Assembly (NCBI GenBank): GCA_039922495.1
Contig: JBDTEO010000009.1
Coordinates: 1-64,000 of the forward strand
DNA length: 64,000 nucleotides
Direction: 5' to 3'
From: JALYYC01 sp039922495
GTDB taxonomy: Bacteria > Chloroflexota > Dormibacteria > CF-121
Both the position numbers and the translations under genes were made by a program. Positions 17,082 through 25,357 of the stretch are shown one piece after another. Positions within the stretch are counted from its first letter, which is position 1, and every line of letters begins with the position of its first letter. The notes beneath the pieces were generated by a model. It did no database searches and was not told the origin of the DNA. It saw only the letters and a list, made by a program, of their open reading frames with translations.

Positions 17082-17122
17082 CGTTGGAATCGCTTCGCGG
17101 AGCCCAAGGGCACCACGCTTAG

Positions 17123-17305
17123 CTAGGCCGTCCGGGCCCGCCGTTTACGCGCTGCGGCGATCTTCTTTTTCTTCTTTACGCTGGGCTTCTCGTAGTGTTC
17201 GCGCCGACGCACCTCAGAGAGGACGCCATTCTGCTTGATCTTTTTATTAAAGCGGCGAAGGGCGCTCTCGAAGGTCTCGTTCTCGCGGACCTTGATTTCG
17301 GACAC
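17123..17305 (-). CDS. rpsU: 30S ribosomal protein S21
   Basis: A 60-residue basic protein of the small subunit that helps mRNA binding at initiation. The sequence is a clear S21: KVRENETFESALRRFNKKI at the N-terminus, RRREHYEKPSVKKKKK in the middle, and an Arg/Lys-rich tail. The start is GTG at 17305 with GAGGGGG upstream. A strong promoter sits about 45 bases upstream. The pgpH-like gene follows 41 bases after its stop. Confidence 0.96.
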   Translation of the reverse strand: MSEIKVRENETFESALRRFNKKIKQNGVLSEVRRREHYEKPSVKKKKKIAAARKRRARTA

Positions 17306-17349
17306 GTGGATTGCACCCCCTCTTCCATGCGAAGTCCATGTTGGCCAGA

Positions 17350-17379
17350 AGTATAGACGCGCTTCAGTTTAGGCGTCAA
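17350..17379 (-). promoter_or_regulatory. sigma70-type promoter of rpsU
   Basis: On the minus strand, -35 TTGACG (17379-17374) and -10 TATACT (17355-17350) are separated by 18 bases. The predicted start near 17343 gives a leader of about 38 bases containing GAGGGGG ahead of the GTG. In the rest of the 246-base divergent gap (17306-17551) I see no other clear element except the plus-strand Shine-Dalgarno before 17552. Confidence 0.78.
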
Positions 17380-17551
17380 CCAAATGTCCGGCGTATTCGA
17401 GCGCACCGGTCGCTCGCCGCTCACGGTCCAATCGCGGCCCGCATCGGGGAAGCCACAGACCGGTTACAGCCACCCTTCCGGGCAGATGCAGGGTCGAAGC
17501 GCCCCCGTTTGATTTTCCAGAGGAACGAATCCTCAAGGAGGTCTCATCGGA

Positions 17552-18151
17552 ATGTTCACGCTTTTGACGACGTGGATCAGCGAGCGGATCATCACGGTCA
17601 CCGCGGTGAGCGTACTGGCCGTCGCGGCTGTCCCCACGACTCTCGTCATCGTTTCGCACGACGACCACAAGACCACGACCACAACGGTCGCGGTCATCCA
17701 GCCGGTCGATGCCAAGCAGAAGGTCGTGCTCGTCGCCACCGTCAAGAAAGCGGGCGACGACGTCATCGCGCAGCTCACCAACGCGGAGTCGAGCTGCAAC
17801 GGGACGGTCACCACGACCGTCAGCGCCTCCAAGGTTGCGCCTGGGAAGATCCAGTCGCAACTGGCCAAGGCGAAGACGCAGGTTCACGGCAGCGTCTCGC
17901 CCTTCATCGCCGCCATCCACAAGGACGAGGATCGGTTCGCGCATCTGACGGTCATCACGCCGCAGGATGAAGAGAACGAGCTCAATGAGATCAGCTTGAT
18001 CAAGCTCACCGCCCTGGGCGACGGCCATTCGACGGGCACGGTGACGATCACCTGCCAGACGGTCGTGATCACGATCCAGGAGACGATCACGATCACCATC
18101 ACGCCGGCGCCGATCTGCCCGCCGACGAAGACCGAGAAAGACGAAGACTAA
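17552..18151 (+). CDS. secreted or anchored hypothetical protein, Thr/Val-rich
   Basis: A 199-residue protein that I do not recognise. A hydrophobic segment at about residues 15-34 (ITVTAVSVLAVAAVPTTLVI) could be a signal anchor or uncleaved signal. The rest is unusually rich in Thr, Val and Ile, with two threonine-rich patches (DDHKTTTTTVAV near 37-48 and ETITITITPAP near 180-190) suggesting extended beta structure. Two Cys (about 82 and 166) could form a disulfide, with a third near the C-terminus before an acidic/basic KTEKDED end. A strong Shine-Dalgarno (AAGGAGG) precedes the ATG by nine bases, and a terminator follows, so it looks like a well-expressed monocistronic gene. Confidence 0.7.
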   Translation: MFTLLTTWISERIITVTAVSVLAVAAVPTTLVIVSHDDHKTTTTTVAVIQPVDAKQKVVLVATVKKAGDDVIAQLTNAESSCNGTVTTTVSASKVAPGKIQSQLAKAKTQVHGSVSPFIAAIHKDEDRFAHLTVITPQDEENELNEISLIKLTALGDGHSTGTVTITCQTVVITIQETITITITPAPICPPTKTEKDED

Positions 18152-18168
18152 CCGGAACGACGAACGCG

Positions 18169-18203
18169 AGAGGCGGGAGACAATTCCCGCCTCTTTCTCA
18201 TTT
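18169..18203 (+). terminator. Rho-independent terminator
   Basis: A perfect 10-base-pair stem AGAGGCGGGA / TCCCGCCTCT with a six-base loop at 18169-18194 is followed by TTCTCATTT. It starts 18 bases after the stop of the Thr/Val-rich protein gene and separates it from the convergent small membrane protein gene. Confidence 0.85.
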
Positions 18204-18211
18204 CCGGGCTC

Positions 18212-18400
18212 TTACCAGAGGTCGCCGCCCCCGACCATGATGTAGAGGATCGGACCAACCCCCCAGAAGATGGAGACCAGCGCCCAGATGACCTTCTGCA
18301 CCGTATTGAGATCGGTGCGGCCCGCCAGGTTGATCAGGCACAGGATGAAGGCAACCGGGTGGAGGAAGATGGCCAGGAGGACTTCGAGCAGGAACTTCAT
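18212..18400 (-). CDS. small membrane protein, PLDc_N-like
   Basis: A 62-residue protein with two membrane helices: about residues 4-25 (LLEVLLAIFLHPVAFILCLI) and about 37-55 (KVIWALVSIFWGVGPILYIMV). The second half, with TVQKVIWALVSIFWGVGPILY, resembles the phospholipase-D nuclease N-terminal (PLDc_N) domain, which occurs alone as a small membrane protein of unknown role in many Gram-positive-type genomes. It starts at ATG 18400 and shares ATGA with the end of the upstream methyltransferase gene, so the two are coupled. Confidence 0.7.
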   Translation of the reverse strand: MKFLLEVLLAIFLHPVAFILCLINLAGRTDLNTVQKVIWALVSIFWGVGPILYIMVGGGDLW

Positions 18401-19149
18401 GCGCTCATTGTGCCAACCGCCAGCACTCGCAGGCTGTTGGGGCTGAGCGGCTCGCCGTTCCAGTCGCCGTAAAGCCGGACGTCGGCGAAGCCGGCCGCGT
18501 GCAACGCTGCGTCGACTTCCGTGCCGCTGTAGATGCGAATCGCGTGGACATCGGTCTGGCGCGCATTAGGCGTGCTGACTGTCCGCTGCACGACGAGGCG
18601 ACGGCCCGACTGGTCGAGCTGGCGTTCCTCCATCACGGCGGTCGTCCCCACCGAGAACCACTGCCGTGGCTCGAAGTTATCGCGTTCACGCTCGCCGTTC
18701 AGTACCTCGAGCAGCAGCCGGCCTTCGGGACCCAGCATGCTCGCCACCGACCGTAAGACCTTCCGGTCGTCGGCCTCGTCGACGAAGTAACCAAAGCTCG
18801 TGAACAGGCTCAGCGCGGCGTCGAAGCGCCCGCCCCGGATCGGCTCCCTCATGTCGCCGTGCACGAAACGCATCCTGACCTTGGCCGCGCGCGCCCGGGC
18901 CGCGGCGACGTCGAGCAGGTAGGTCGAAAGGTCCACGCCGGTGACCTGGTAGCCTCGCCGGGCGAGTTCGATCCCGTGGCGACCCTGGCCACACGCCAGG
19001 TCAAGGATCCGGGCCGGCGGCCTCAGCGCCAGCAGAACCTCGAGCCGATCGACCTCGATCGGGGTCCGCTCCGCCAGGTAGTCGTCGTAGAGACTGAGGT
19101 ACGCGGGCCCGAACCAGGTGCGCCACCAATCGGGGGCCGGTTCGTCCAT
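18397..19149 (-). CDS. class I SAM-dependent methyltransferase
   Basis: A 250-residue single-domain methyltransferase. SAM-binding motif I ILDLACGQGRHGIELARRG is at about residues 47-65, the acidic ribose contact VTGVDLS follows, and motif II appears as FVHGDMRE. The C-terminal half carries beta strands typical of the Methyltransf_25/11 group. The substrate is unknown. I placed the start at ATG 19149; the longer in-frame extension runs antisense into soxB and is not credible. It shares a 27-base gap with divergent soxB, and downstream is coupled by ATGA to the small membrane protein. Confidence 0.82.
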   Translation of the reverse strand: MDEPAPDWWRTWFGPAYLSLYDDYLAERTPIEVDRLEVLLALRPPARILDLACGQGRHGIELARRGYQVTGVDLSTYLLDVAAARARAAKVRMRFVHGDMREPIRGGRFDAALSLFTSFGYFVDEADDRKVLRSVASMLGPEGRLLLEVLNGERERDNFEPRQWFSVGTTAVMEERQLDQSGRRLVVQRTVSTPNARQTDVHAIRIYSGTEVDAALHAAGFADVRLYGDWNGEPLSPNSLRVLAVGTMSA

Positions 19150-19176
19150 ACCTTTATATATAGAGGCTCGGGAACC
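19150..19176. promoter_or_regulatory. 27-base divergent gap with self-complementary TATATATA
   Basis: This short gap separates soxB from the divergent methyltransferase. It contains TTTATATATAG (19153-19163), whose core reads as a -10-like TATATA on both strands. A start site about seven bases beyond it would leave only a few bases of leader on each side, and neither gene has a normal Shine-Dalgarno. No good -35 is seen. The promoter role is inference. Confidence 0.4.
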
Positions 19177-20394
19177 ATGCTGACCGAACCTGCTTCGCAC
19201 CCAGACCATCTCTGGCGAAATCCGGAGCCGAAGCGCGCCTACGACGTCGTGATCGTGGGTGGGGGCGGCCACGGGTTGGCGACCGCCTACTACCTGGCAA
19301 AGAACCATGGGATCCGCAACGTCGCCGTGCTCGAGCGAGGCTGGCTGGCGGGCGGCAACATGGCCCGAAACACCACGATCATTCGCTCCAACTACCTCTG
19401 GGACGAGAGCGCCGCCATCTACGAGCACTCGCTCAAGTTGTGGGAAGGCCTGGCCGAGGACCTCGACTACGACATCCTCTTCAGCCAGCGGGGCGTGCTC
19501 AACCTGGTCCATAGCATCGGCGACGCCCGCGAGAGCCGCCGCCGCATCAATGCCAACCGGCTGAACGGGATCGATGCCGAATGGCTGACCGCCGAGGAGG
19601 TCAGAGCCTTCTGTCCCATCGTCAACATCTCCCCCGACGTCCGCTACCCGATCATCGGGGGAACGCTGCAGCGCCGGGGCGGCATCGCCAAGCACGACTA
19701 TGTGGCCTGGGCCTTCGCGCGCAAGGCCGACGAGATGGGTGTCGATCTGATCCAGAACTGCGAGGTCATCGGCTTCGATCTCGAAGCGGACCGCGTGGTC
19801 GGCGTCCGGACCAGCCGCGGCACGATCTCGGCAGGCAAGGTCGCCCTCTGCGCCGCGGGACACAGCTCGGTGCTCGCCGCGATGGTGGGTCTCGACCTGC
19901 CAATCCAGAGCCACCCGCTGCAGGCGCTGGTGTCGGAATTACTGGAGCCGGTGCTCAATTGCGTCGTGATGTCGAACGCGGTGCACGTTTACGTCAGCCA
20001 GGCGCATAAGGGCGAGCTGGTGATGGGAGCCGGGCTCGACCCCTACAACTCGTACGCGCAGCGGGGCTCGCCGCATGTGATCGAGTACCAAATCGCGGCG
20101 GCGGTGGAGCTGTTTCCGATCTTCAACCGCGCCCATGTGCTCAGGACATGGGCGGGCATCGTCGACGTCGCGCCGGATGCGTCGCCAATCCTCGGGTTGA
20201 CGCCGATCCAGGACCTCTTCATCAATTGCGGCTGGGGAACGGGCGGCTTCAAGGCGACGCCGGCGTCCGGCTGGGTCTATGCGCACACCATCGCCACCGG
20301 CCGGCCGCACGCCCTCAATGCCCCCTTCGCGCTCGAACGCTTTACCACGGGCGCCCTGATCGACGAGCACGGCGCTGCGGCGGTCGCCCACTAG
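19177..20394 (+). CDS. soxB: heterotetrameric sarcosine oxidase subunit beta
   Basis: Flavoprotein subunit of sarcosine oxidase, which oxidises sarcosine (N-methylglycine) to glycine with O2 and delivers the methyl carbon to tetrahydrofolate. The protein is 405 residues, the usual length. FAD-binding VVIVGGGGHGLATAYYLAK is at about residues 24-42, and the SoxB-typical MARNTTIIRSNYLWDES and RRGGIAKHDYVAWAFAR follow; the His in KHDY corresponds in known SoxB to the residue holding FMN covalently. The C-terminus has the GWGTGGFKATPASG FAD loop. ATG 19177 was chosen; upstream reading is antisense to the methyltransferase. It is the first gene of soxBDAG, with soxD starting at the base after its stop. 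Confidence 0.95.
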   Translation: MLTEPASHPDHLWRNPEPKRAYDVVIVGGGGHGLATAYYLAKNHGIRNVAVLERGWLAGGNMARNTTIIRSNYLWDESAAIYEHSLKLWEGLAEDLDYDILFSQRGVLNLVHSIGDARESRRRINANRLNGIDAEWLTAEEVRAFCPIVNISPDVRYPIIGGTLQRRGGIAKHDYVAWAFARKADEMGVDLIQNCEVIGFDLEADRVVGVRTSRGTISAGKVALCAAGHSSVLAAMVGLDLPIQSHPLQALVSELLEPVLNCVVMSNAVHVYVSQAHKGELVMGAGLDPYNSYAQRGSPHVIEYQIAAAVELFPIFNRAHVLRTWAGIVDVAPDASPILGLTPIQDLFINCGWGTGGFKATPASGWVYAHTIATGRPHALNAPFALERFTTGALIDEHGAAAVAH

Positions 20395-20649
20395 ATGCTC
20401 ATCCCCTGCCCGTGGTGCGGCGATCGCGAGGACAGTGAATTCAAGTACGGCGGGGCCGCGCAGGTCGCCTATCCCCAGGACCTGGAGACGATCGACGACC
20501 CAACCTGGGCGCGATACATCTTCATCCGCCCGAATCCGAAGGGCCCGATGGCCGAGCGCTGGGTCCATACCGCCGGGTGCCGCCGCTGGTTCAACGTCGT
20601 CCGCGACACCGTCACCCACGAGATCAAGCCGATCAGGGATCACGCGTGA
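20395..20649 (+). CDS. soxD: sarcosine oxidase subunit delta
   Basis: An 84-residue zinc-binding small subunit of the heterotetrameric enzyme. The N-terminal IPCPWCGDRED gives a Cys pair, and a later Cys with a nearby His (WVHTAGCRRWFN) completes the expected zinc site. The motif AERWVHTAGCRRWFNVVRDT is the hallmark of SoxD. It starts right after the soxB stop, and its TGA overlaps the GTG of soxA. Confidence 0.95.
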   Translation: MLIPCPWCGDREDSEFKYGGAAQVAYPQDLETIDDPTWARYIFIRPNPKGPMAERWVHTAGCRRWFNVVRDTVTHEIKPIRDHA

Positions 20650-23267
20650 GCCGCCTGGCCACAGGCGGGCGGCTCGATCGCTCGCGACCAACGTCGTTCA
20701 CCTTTAATGGCAAGCACCTGTCCGGCTTTGCCGGCGACACCCTGGCCTCCGCGCTCCTGGCAAACGACGTCCGAGTCGTCGGCACCAGCGTGACGCAGCA
20801 CCGGCCGCGCGGGATCTTCAGCGCCGGGATCGAAGAACCCAACGCGCTGGTGCAGGTTGGGCCAGATCCCATGCTTCGAGCCACCCAGGTCGAAATCATC
20901 GATGGACTCGACGCGATTGGTCTCGACGGCAGGAGTCGGCTCAGCGCCGAACCGGATACCGGCCGGTTCGACAAGCTCTATGCGCACTGCGAGGTGCTGG
21001 TCGTTGGTGCCGGCCGGGCCGGGTTGACGGCGGCGCTGGCGGCCGCGCAAGGCGGGGACCGCGTCATCGTGGTCGACGAACAGGGGGAACTGGGTGGCCG
21101 GCTGTTGAGCGGCGGATGGGATGACTGGCTGAAGGACACCGTTGGCCAGCTATCGGCGATGCCGGACGTTCGCCTGCTGACTCGCGCGACGGCCTTCGGG
21201 CTCTACGACCAGAACCTGGTTCTGATCGCGGAACGCCGGCCGGACGGTGGACGGCTCCACCAGGTCCGGGCCCGGCGCGTGGTGCTGGCGACCGGGGCGC
21301 ACGAACGCCCCCTGATCTTCCGCAACAACGATCGCCCCGGCGTCATGCTCGCCGGCGCCGTGCGGACCTACGTCAATCGCTATGGTGTAACGCCCGGTCG
21401 GCGGGCAGTGATTTTCACGAACAACGACAGCGCGCAGGCGCTCGCCAATGACCTGCATCGTGCCGCCATCACCCTCGAAGCCACGGTCGACGTCCGGGCC
21501 GGCGAAGCGATCGTCGACACGCGGGCGTCTGCTGATGGATCCCTCAGCGGCGTCGTGATTGCGCCGCTCGTCGGCAACGGCAGGGCGCGAGAGGTTGAGT
21601 GTGACCTGCTCGGTGTCTCGGGCGGCTTCAACCCGACCGTGCATCTCTTCAGCCAGGCACAGGGCCGTCTACGATACGACGCCGGCCTCGCGTGCTTCGT
21701 GCCGGAGGCGTCGCTGCCGACGGTCGAGGTGGTCGGCGCCGCGAGCGGCGACCTGAGCGGGCGCGGACAGGGAACCATCATGCCGTACTGGCTGGTGCCC
21801 GGCGAGGATGACGATTGGTCGATGCATTTCGTCGACCTCGAGCGAGATGTGACTGTCGCCGATGTGCGCCGGGCGCTCGGCGCGGGGATGCGGTCGGTGG
21901 AACACGTCAAGCGATTCACGACCATCGGAACCGGCAGTGACCAGGGGAAGACGGCCGGCATCAACGAGGGCGCCATCGTCGCCACCCAACTCGGTCAACC
22001 GGTCGGCGCCGTCGGGGTGACGACGTTCCGGCCGCCCTATGTGCCGGTCTCGTTCGGGTTGATCGCGGGCCGCAATCGCGGCGACCTATTCGATCCGATC
22101 CGGCTGACGTCGATCCACCCCTGGCACGTCGCGCACGACGCGCGCTTCGAGAATGTCGGACAATGGAAGCGTCCCTGGTACTTCCCCAGGGACGGCGAGG
22201 ACATGGAGGCCGCCGTGCGGCGCGAGTGCCACGCGGTCCGCGAGGGCGTCGGCGTGATGGACGTCTCCACGCTGGGCAAGATCGACATCCAGGGCCCGGA
22301 CGGCCTCAAATTCTTGAACCGCCTCTATACCAACGCCTTCGACACACTCCCGATCGGAATGTGTCGCTACGGCCTGCTCTGCAAGGCGGACGGCATGGTG
22401 TTCGACGACGGCGTCGTGATGCACCTGGGCCTGGACCACTACCTCGCCACCACGACAACCGGCGGCGCCGCGGCGGTCCTCGACTGGTTCGAGGAATGGC
22501 TGCAGACGGAGTGGACGGATCTCCAGGTGCACTGCACGTCGGTGACCGACCACTGGGCCGGCGTGGCGGTGGCCGGACCCAACGCCCGGGCCGTCGTCTC
22601 CGCGCTGTTTCCCAGCATTCCGCTCGACACGGCCAGCTTCCCGTTCCTCGCCGTTCGTGACGCGGAGCTCAAAGGGTTCCCGGTCCGGCTCCATCGGATC
22701 ACATTCTCGGGCGAGCTGGCCTATGAGCTCTGGACCCCGAACTGGTACGGACTGGCGCTCTGGGAATCGGTGATCGAGGCGGGCGAGCCCCTCGGCATCA
22801 CGCCCTATGGGACGGAAGCCATGCATGTCCTGCGCGCGGAGAAGGGCTACATCATCGTTGGCCAGGAAACGGACGGCACCGTGACGCCACAGGACCTTGG
22901 GATGGGCTGGATCGTCTCCAAGAAAAAGGAGTTCATCGGCAAACGGTCGTTCCGACGCGCCGACACGTCGCGGCCCGACCGGAGGCACCTCGTGGGGCTG
23001 TTCCCGGTCGACGGCAACGAACTTCTCCCCGAGGGGGCGCAACTCTCCCTGGAATCCCGCACCGACCCGCCGATCGCGATGGTCGGCTACGTAACCTCGA
23101 GCTATCGCAGCACAACGCTCGGCCGGACGTTCGCGCTGGCGCTCGTGGAGCGGGGCCGCGAGCGCATAGGCGAAACCGTCTTCGCACCCATGCCGGATCG
23201 CCTGATCGCGGCGACGGTGACCGAGCCGATCTTCTGGGACAAGGAGAATCGCCGCCGTGATAGCTGA
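20646..23267 (+). CDS. soxA: sarcosine oxidase subunit alpha
   Basis: Large subunit with the NAD-binding half and the folate-binding half. The protein is 873 residues, shorter than typical alpha subunits of about 960-1000. In order: an N-terminal 2Fe-2S-ferredoxin-like fold lacking the cysteines (about residues 10-95), a nucleotide-binding domain with VLVVGAGRAGLTAALAAAQ (about 118-136), and a C-terminal GcvT-like tetrahydrofolate domain (about 500-870) with VREGVGVMDVSTLGKIDI and ITPYGTEAMHVLRAEKGYII. The methyl group is released as 5,10-methylene-THF in this domain. The start is GTG at 20646 overlapping the soxD stop (GTGA). SoxG follows with an 11-base overlap. Confidence 0.95.
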   Translation: MSRLATGGRLDRSRPTSFTFNGKHLSGFAGDTLASALLANDVRVVGTSVTQHRPRGIFSAGIEEPNALVQVGPDPMLRATQVEIIDGLDAIGLDGRSRLSAEPDTGRFDKLYAHCEVLVVGAGRAGLTAALAAAQGGDRVIVVDEQGELGGRLLSGGWDDWLKDTVGQLSAMPDVRLLTRATAFGLYDQNLVLIAERRPDGGRLHQVRARRVVLATGAHERPLIFRNNDRPGVMLAGAVRTYVNRYGVTPGRRAVIFTNNDSAQALANDLHRAAITLEATVDVRAGEAIVDTRASADGSLSGVVIAPLVGNGRAREVECDLLGVSGGFNPTVHLFSQAQGRLRYDAGLACFVPEASLPTVEVVGAASGDLSGRGQGTIMPYWLVPGEDDDWSMHFVDLERDVTVADVRRALGAGMRSVEHVKRFTTIGTGSDQGKTAGINEGAIVATQLGQPVGAVGVTTFRPPYVPVSFGLIAGRNRGDLFDPIRLTSIHPWHVAHDARFENVGQWKRPWYFPRDGEDMEAAVRRECHAVREGVGVMDVSTLGKIDIQGPDGLKFLNRLYTNAFDTLPIGMCRYGLLCKADGMVFDDGVVMHLGLDHYLATTTTGGAAAVLDWFEEWLQTEWTDLQVHCTSVTDHWAGVAVAGPNARAVVSALFPSIPLDTASFPFLAVRDAELKGFPVRLHRITFSGELAYELWTPNWYGLALWESVIEAGEPLGITPYGTEAMHVLRAEKGYIIVGQETDGTVTPQDLGMGWIVSKKKEFIGKRSFRRADTSRPDRRHLVGLFPVDGNELLPEGAQLSLESRTDPPIAMVGYVTSSYRSTTLGRTFALALVERGRERIGETVFAPMPDRLIAATVTEPIFWDKENRRRDS

Positions 23268-23850
23268 AGCAACGCGACGCAGCCCGCTCAGCGACTACGC
23301 CGATCGTTTCGGCGCACTATCGGAAGCCAGCACGGGCACCCTGGCGATTCGCGAGGTTCCGTTCCTGACCCAGATCAACTTCCGCGCGAACCCGTCCGAT
23401 ACCGAGGTGCTGGCGGCCGTCCAGCACCAACTCGGATTCACGCCGCCGGTCGAACCGAACACCGTGGCGACAAAGGACGACCGCTCGTGCATCTGGCTCG
23501 GCCCCGACGAGTCGCTCGTCGTGGCTCCACCGGACCAGCAGCAGCTGATCCGGGCTGCGCTCCGCTCAGCGCTTGGCGACCACCCCGGAGCCGTCGTCGA
23601 CGTCTCGGCCAACCGGACCGTCATCGAGGTGAGCGGATCCTCATCACGTGAGCTGCTCGCCCATGGCTGCTCGATCGACCTCGATCCGCGCTCTATCGGT
23701 CCAGGTCGCTGCGCCCAGTCGCTCCTCGCGAAGGCCCAGGTAATCATCCAGCAGACCGCAACGACACCATCCTTTCTCGTGTACGTCCGCGCCTCCTTCG
23801 CCAGCTACCTCGCCGACTGGCTCCTCGACGCGGCGGCAACCGCGATTTGA
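23257..23850 (+). CDS. soxG: sarcosine oxidase subunit gamma
   Basis: A 197-residue small subunit. Features typical of SoxG: an N-terminal region with LAIREVPFLTQINFRANP, a central WLGPDESLVVAPP, the VVDVSANRTVIEVSG strand, and CSIDLDPRSIGPGRCAQSLL. It is structurally a truncated GcvT-like fold and forms part of the tetramer. The start is GTG at 23257, inside the end of soxA, so translation is coupled. It closes the operon; no terminator is evident after the stop. Confidence 0.93.
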   Translation: MIAEATRRSPLSDYADRFGALSEASTGTLAIREVPFLTQINFRANPSDTEVLAAVQHQLGFTPPVEPNTVATKDDRSCIWLGPDESLVVAPPDQQQLIRAALRSALGDHPGAVVDVSANRTVIEVSGSSSRELLAHGCSIDLDPRSIGPGRCAQSLLAKAQVIIQQTATTPSFLVYVRASFASYLADWLLDAAATAI

Positions 23851-23853
23851 CGA

Positions 23854-24311
23854 TTACCCTTCTGGGTTATGGCCTTGCCACGGCTTGTCGCCCGGAGGCG
23901 GTGACCCCGGACCGACTCTATTTTCAGTTTGCAGACGCTTGACCTCGCGCTCATCTAGCCGAACTGGGCTGTCGAGCAGGTTGGAGCCCCACGGTATGGT
24001 GAGACTGGACCATAGTTCGGACAGGGCCTTGGCAATTGGAACGGCGTACGTCTGATCGACTCGGATGGTACGCGAGCCAACGATTCCGCGCCGCGAGGCT
24101 GCCAGGCCGGCCGATCAAGCTTTCGGACGGGACCAGTAACCGGCTCCAGTCTCCTTCTGCGCAAGCCCCTGCCTCCGTATTTGACAAGGTAGGATCCGTC
24201 AGGCGCCATCCAGGCTTGTTTGAGCTCGACTAGGCAAATTGCGGTGGCTGCCACGTCGAGACCTACCCGACTATTTGGTCGGGCCGTTCTGTCGGATTTG
24301 GGACCGGTCAA
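23854..24311 (-). pseudogene. decayed minus-strand coding remnant
   Basis: This 478-base stretch between soxG and the nuclease-like gene has no intact gene. On the minus strand an open frame from 24311 encodes LDVAATAICLVELKQAWMAP and similar protein-like sequence, then turns to low-complexity Arg/Pro sequence near 24150. A second minus-strand frame (24114-23854, ending TAA) encodes protein-like TYAVPIAKALSELWSSLTIP and REVKRLQTENRV but has no start codon. Together they read like one gene with a frameshift. The VELK piece recalls the ELK motif of PD-(D/E)XK nucleases, which is weak evidence. It may also be chance. Confidence 0.3.
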
Positions 24312-24328
24312 CGTTGATCAATGCGGGC

Positions 24329-25339
24329 ATGGCTCTTGATCTCGACGAATTCCATGGTCCGGACCCGGATACGGTGCTCCGGGCCCAACGCGCGTTTCTG
24401 GGGGTCAACGAGATTGACCGCATCATCCTCACCGGATCGGGTGGAAAGCTCCAGCCGTTCATCCCCCTCGACCCGTTTCATGGCGTCCATCGCGCATACG
24501 CTTGGCAGGGGATCGGCCCGCCTCGGTTCGTCCAGGTCAACGCCACGGGTGCTCAACATTCCTATGGCCGCCGGGACTGGGTGTGGTTCGCCACTCAGAT
24601 CCATCCCTATGACGGGCTCACCATCATCGCGACCATGGTGGACCCGATCACAGGTCAGGTTCAGGACCCGGCCTGGGTCTTTCCCGCTCGGACATTCCGG
24701 CGGATCGCATACCTGAGTCGCGGCCCACGCGGTCCCGAGTATTGGGTCATCGCATCCCCGACTGGTCACGATCGCTTCGCGCGCTACCGCGTCCCACTGC
24801 AGGACCTCTGGAAGAAGCTGGGACCCACGCCCAGCAACAACGAACAACGATTGGGTCCTGTTACAGAGTCAACGAGGGACCAGGGGACAACCTATGAGCA
24901 ACTGGTCGCCGCCGACCTGATCCGGCAGAGTCGCGGGCGTTTCGCCCTCTACCGGCCGGGCATGGACATCGCCGGGCGCGACCTTCTCGTCCAGCTGGTG
25001 GATAGCTGGCGGACGATCTCCCTTCAAATCAAGGGCACCACCCAGATCGTTCGCGGCACCAGAATCCAGTGCCTGGTCAAGCGGTGGACGTTCACGCCAT
25101 CCGAAGACTTCTGGCTCGCCTTCTACTTCTTCGACGTAACAGCAGGCGCGCTCGGGAAGTACTGCTGGCTTGTCCCGTCAATCGAGTTCGCGGCCCTGAC
25201 GGCCAACCAGCACTTCCCGCTCACAATCAACTTTCAGGTCACGCTCGAGGGCGAGAACAATCGCTGGCGTCCGTTCCGACACCCGATCGAGGACCAGGCC
25301 CACGTCCTGCGGAAGGCCCTCCTCGCACTCAAGCGGTAG
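24329..25339 (+). CDS. hypothetical protein with nuclease-like C-terminal half
   Basis: A 336-residue protein that I cannot assign. The C-terminal half has a pattern like PD-(D/E)XK nucleases: YEQLVAADLIRQSRGRFALY (helix with Glu, about residues 189-208), then GRDLLVQLVD (putative metal Asp) and ISLQIKGTT with QxK in place of ExK. This resembles group I intron-type or DUF4365-like endonucleases. The N-terminal half has many aromatic strands (AYAWQGIGPPRFVQV) and no known domain. Start ATG 24329 has no good Shine-Dalgarno; an upstream in-frame start at 24239 would add 30 residues. Its codon use is visibly less GC-biased than its neighbours, and it interrupts two metabolic operons, suggesting transfer. 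Confidence 0.55.
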   Translation: MALDLDEFHGPDPDTVLRAQRAFLGVNEIDRIILTGSGGKLQPFIPLDPFHGVHRAYAWQGIGPPRFVQVNATGAQHSYGRRDWVWFATQIHPYDGLTIIATMVDPITGQVQDPAWVFPARTFRRIAYLSRGPRGPEYWVIASPTGHDRFARYRVPLQDLWKKLGPTPSNNEQRLGPVTESTRDQGTTYEQLVAADLIRQSRGRFALYRPGMDIAGRDLLVQLVDSWRTISLQIKGTTQIVRGTRIQCLVKRWTFTPSEDFWLAFYFFDVTAGALGKYCWLVPSIEFAALTANQHFPLTINFQVTLEGENNRWRPFRHPIEDQAHVLRKALLALKR

Positions 25340-25357
25340 CCCCCGGAAAACACGGTC

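Noticed and set aside
18859..19176. Upstream extension of the soxB frame
   Set aside because: It is antisense to the methyltransferase and not SoxB-like; the FAD domain begins shortly after ATG 19177.
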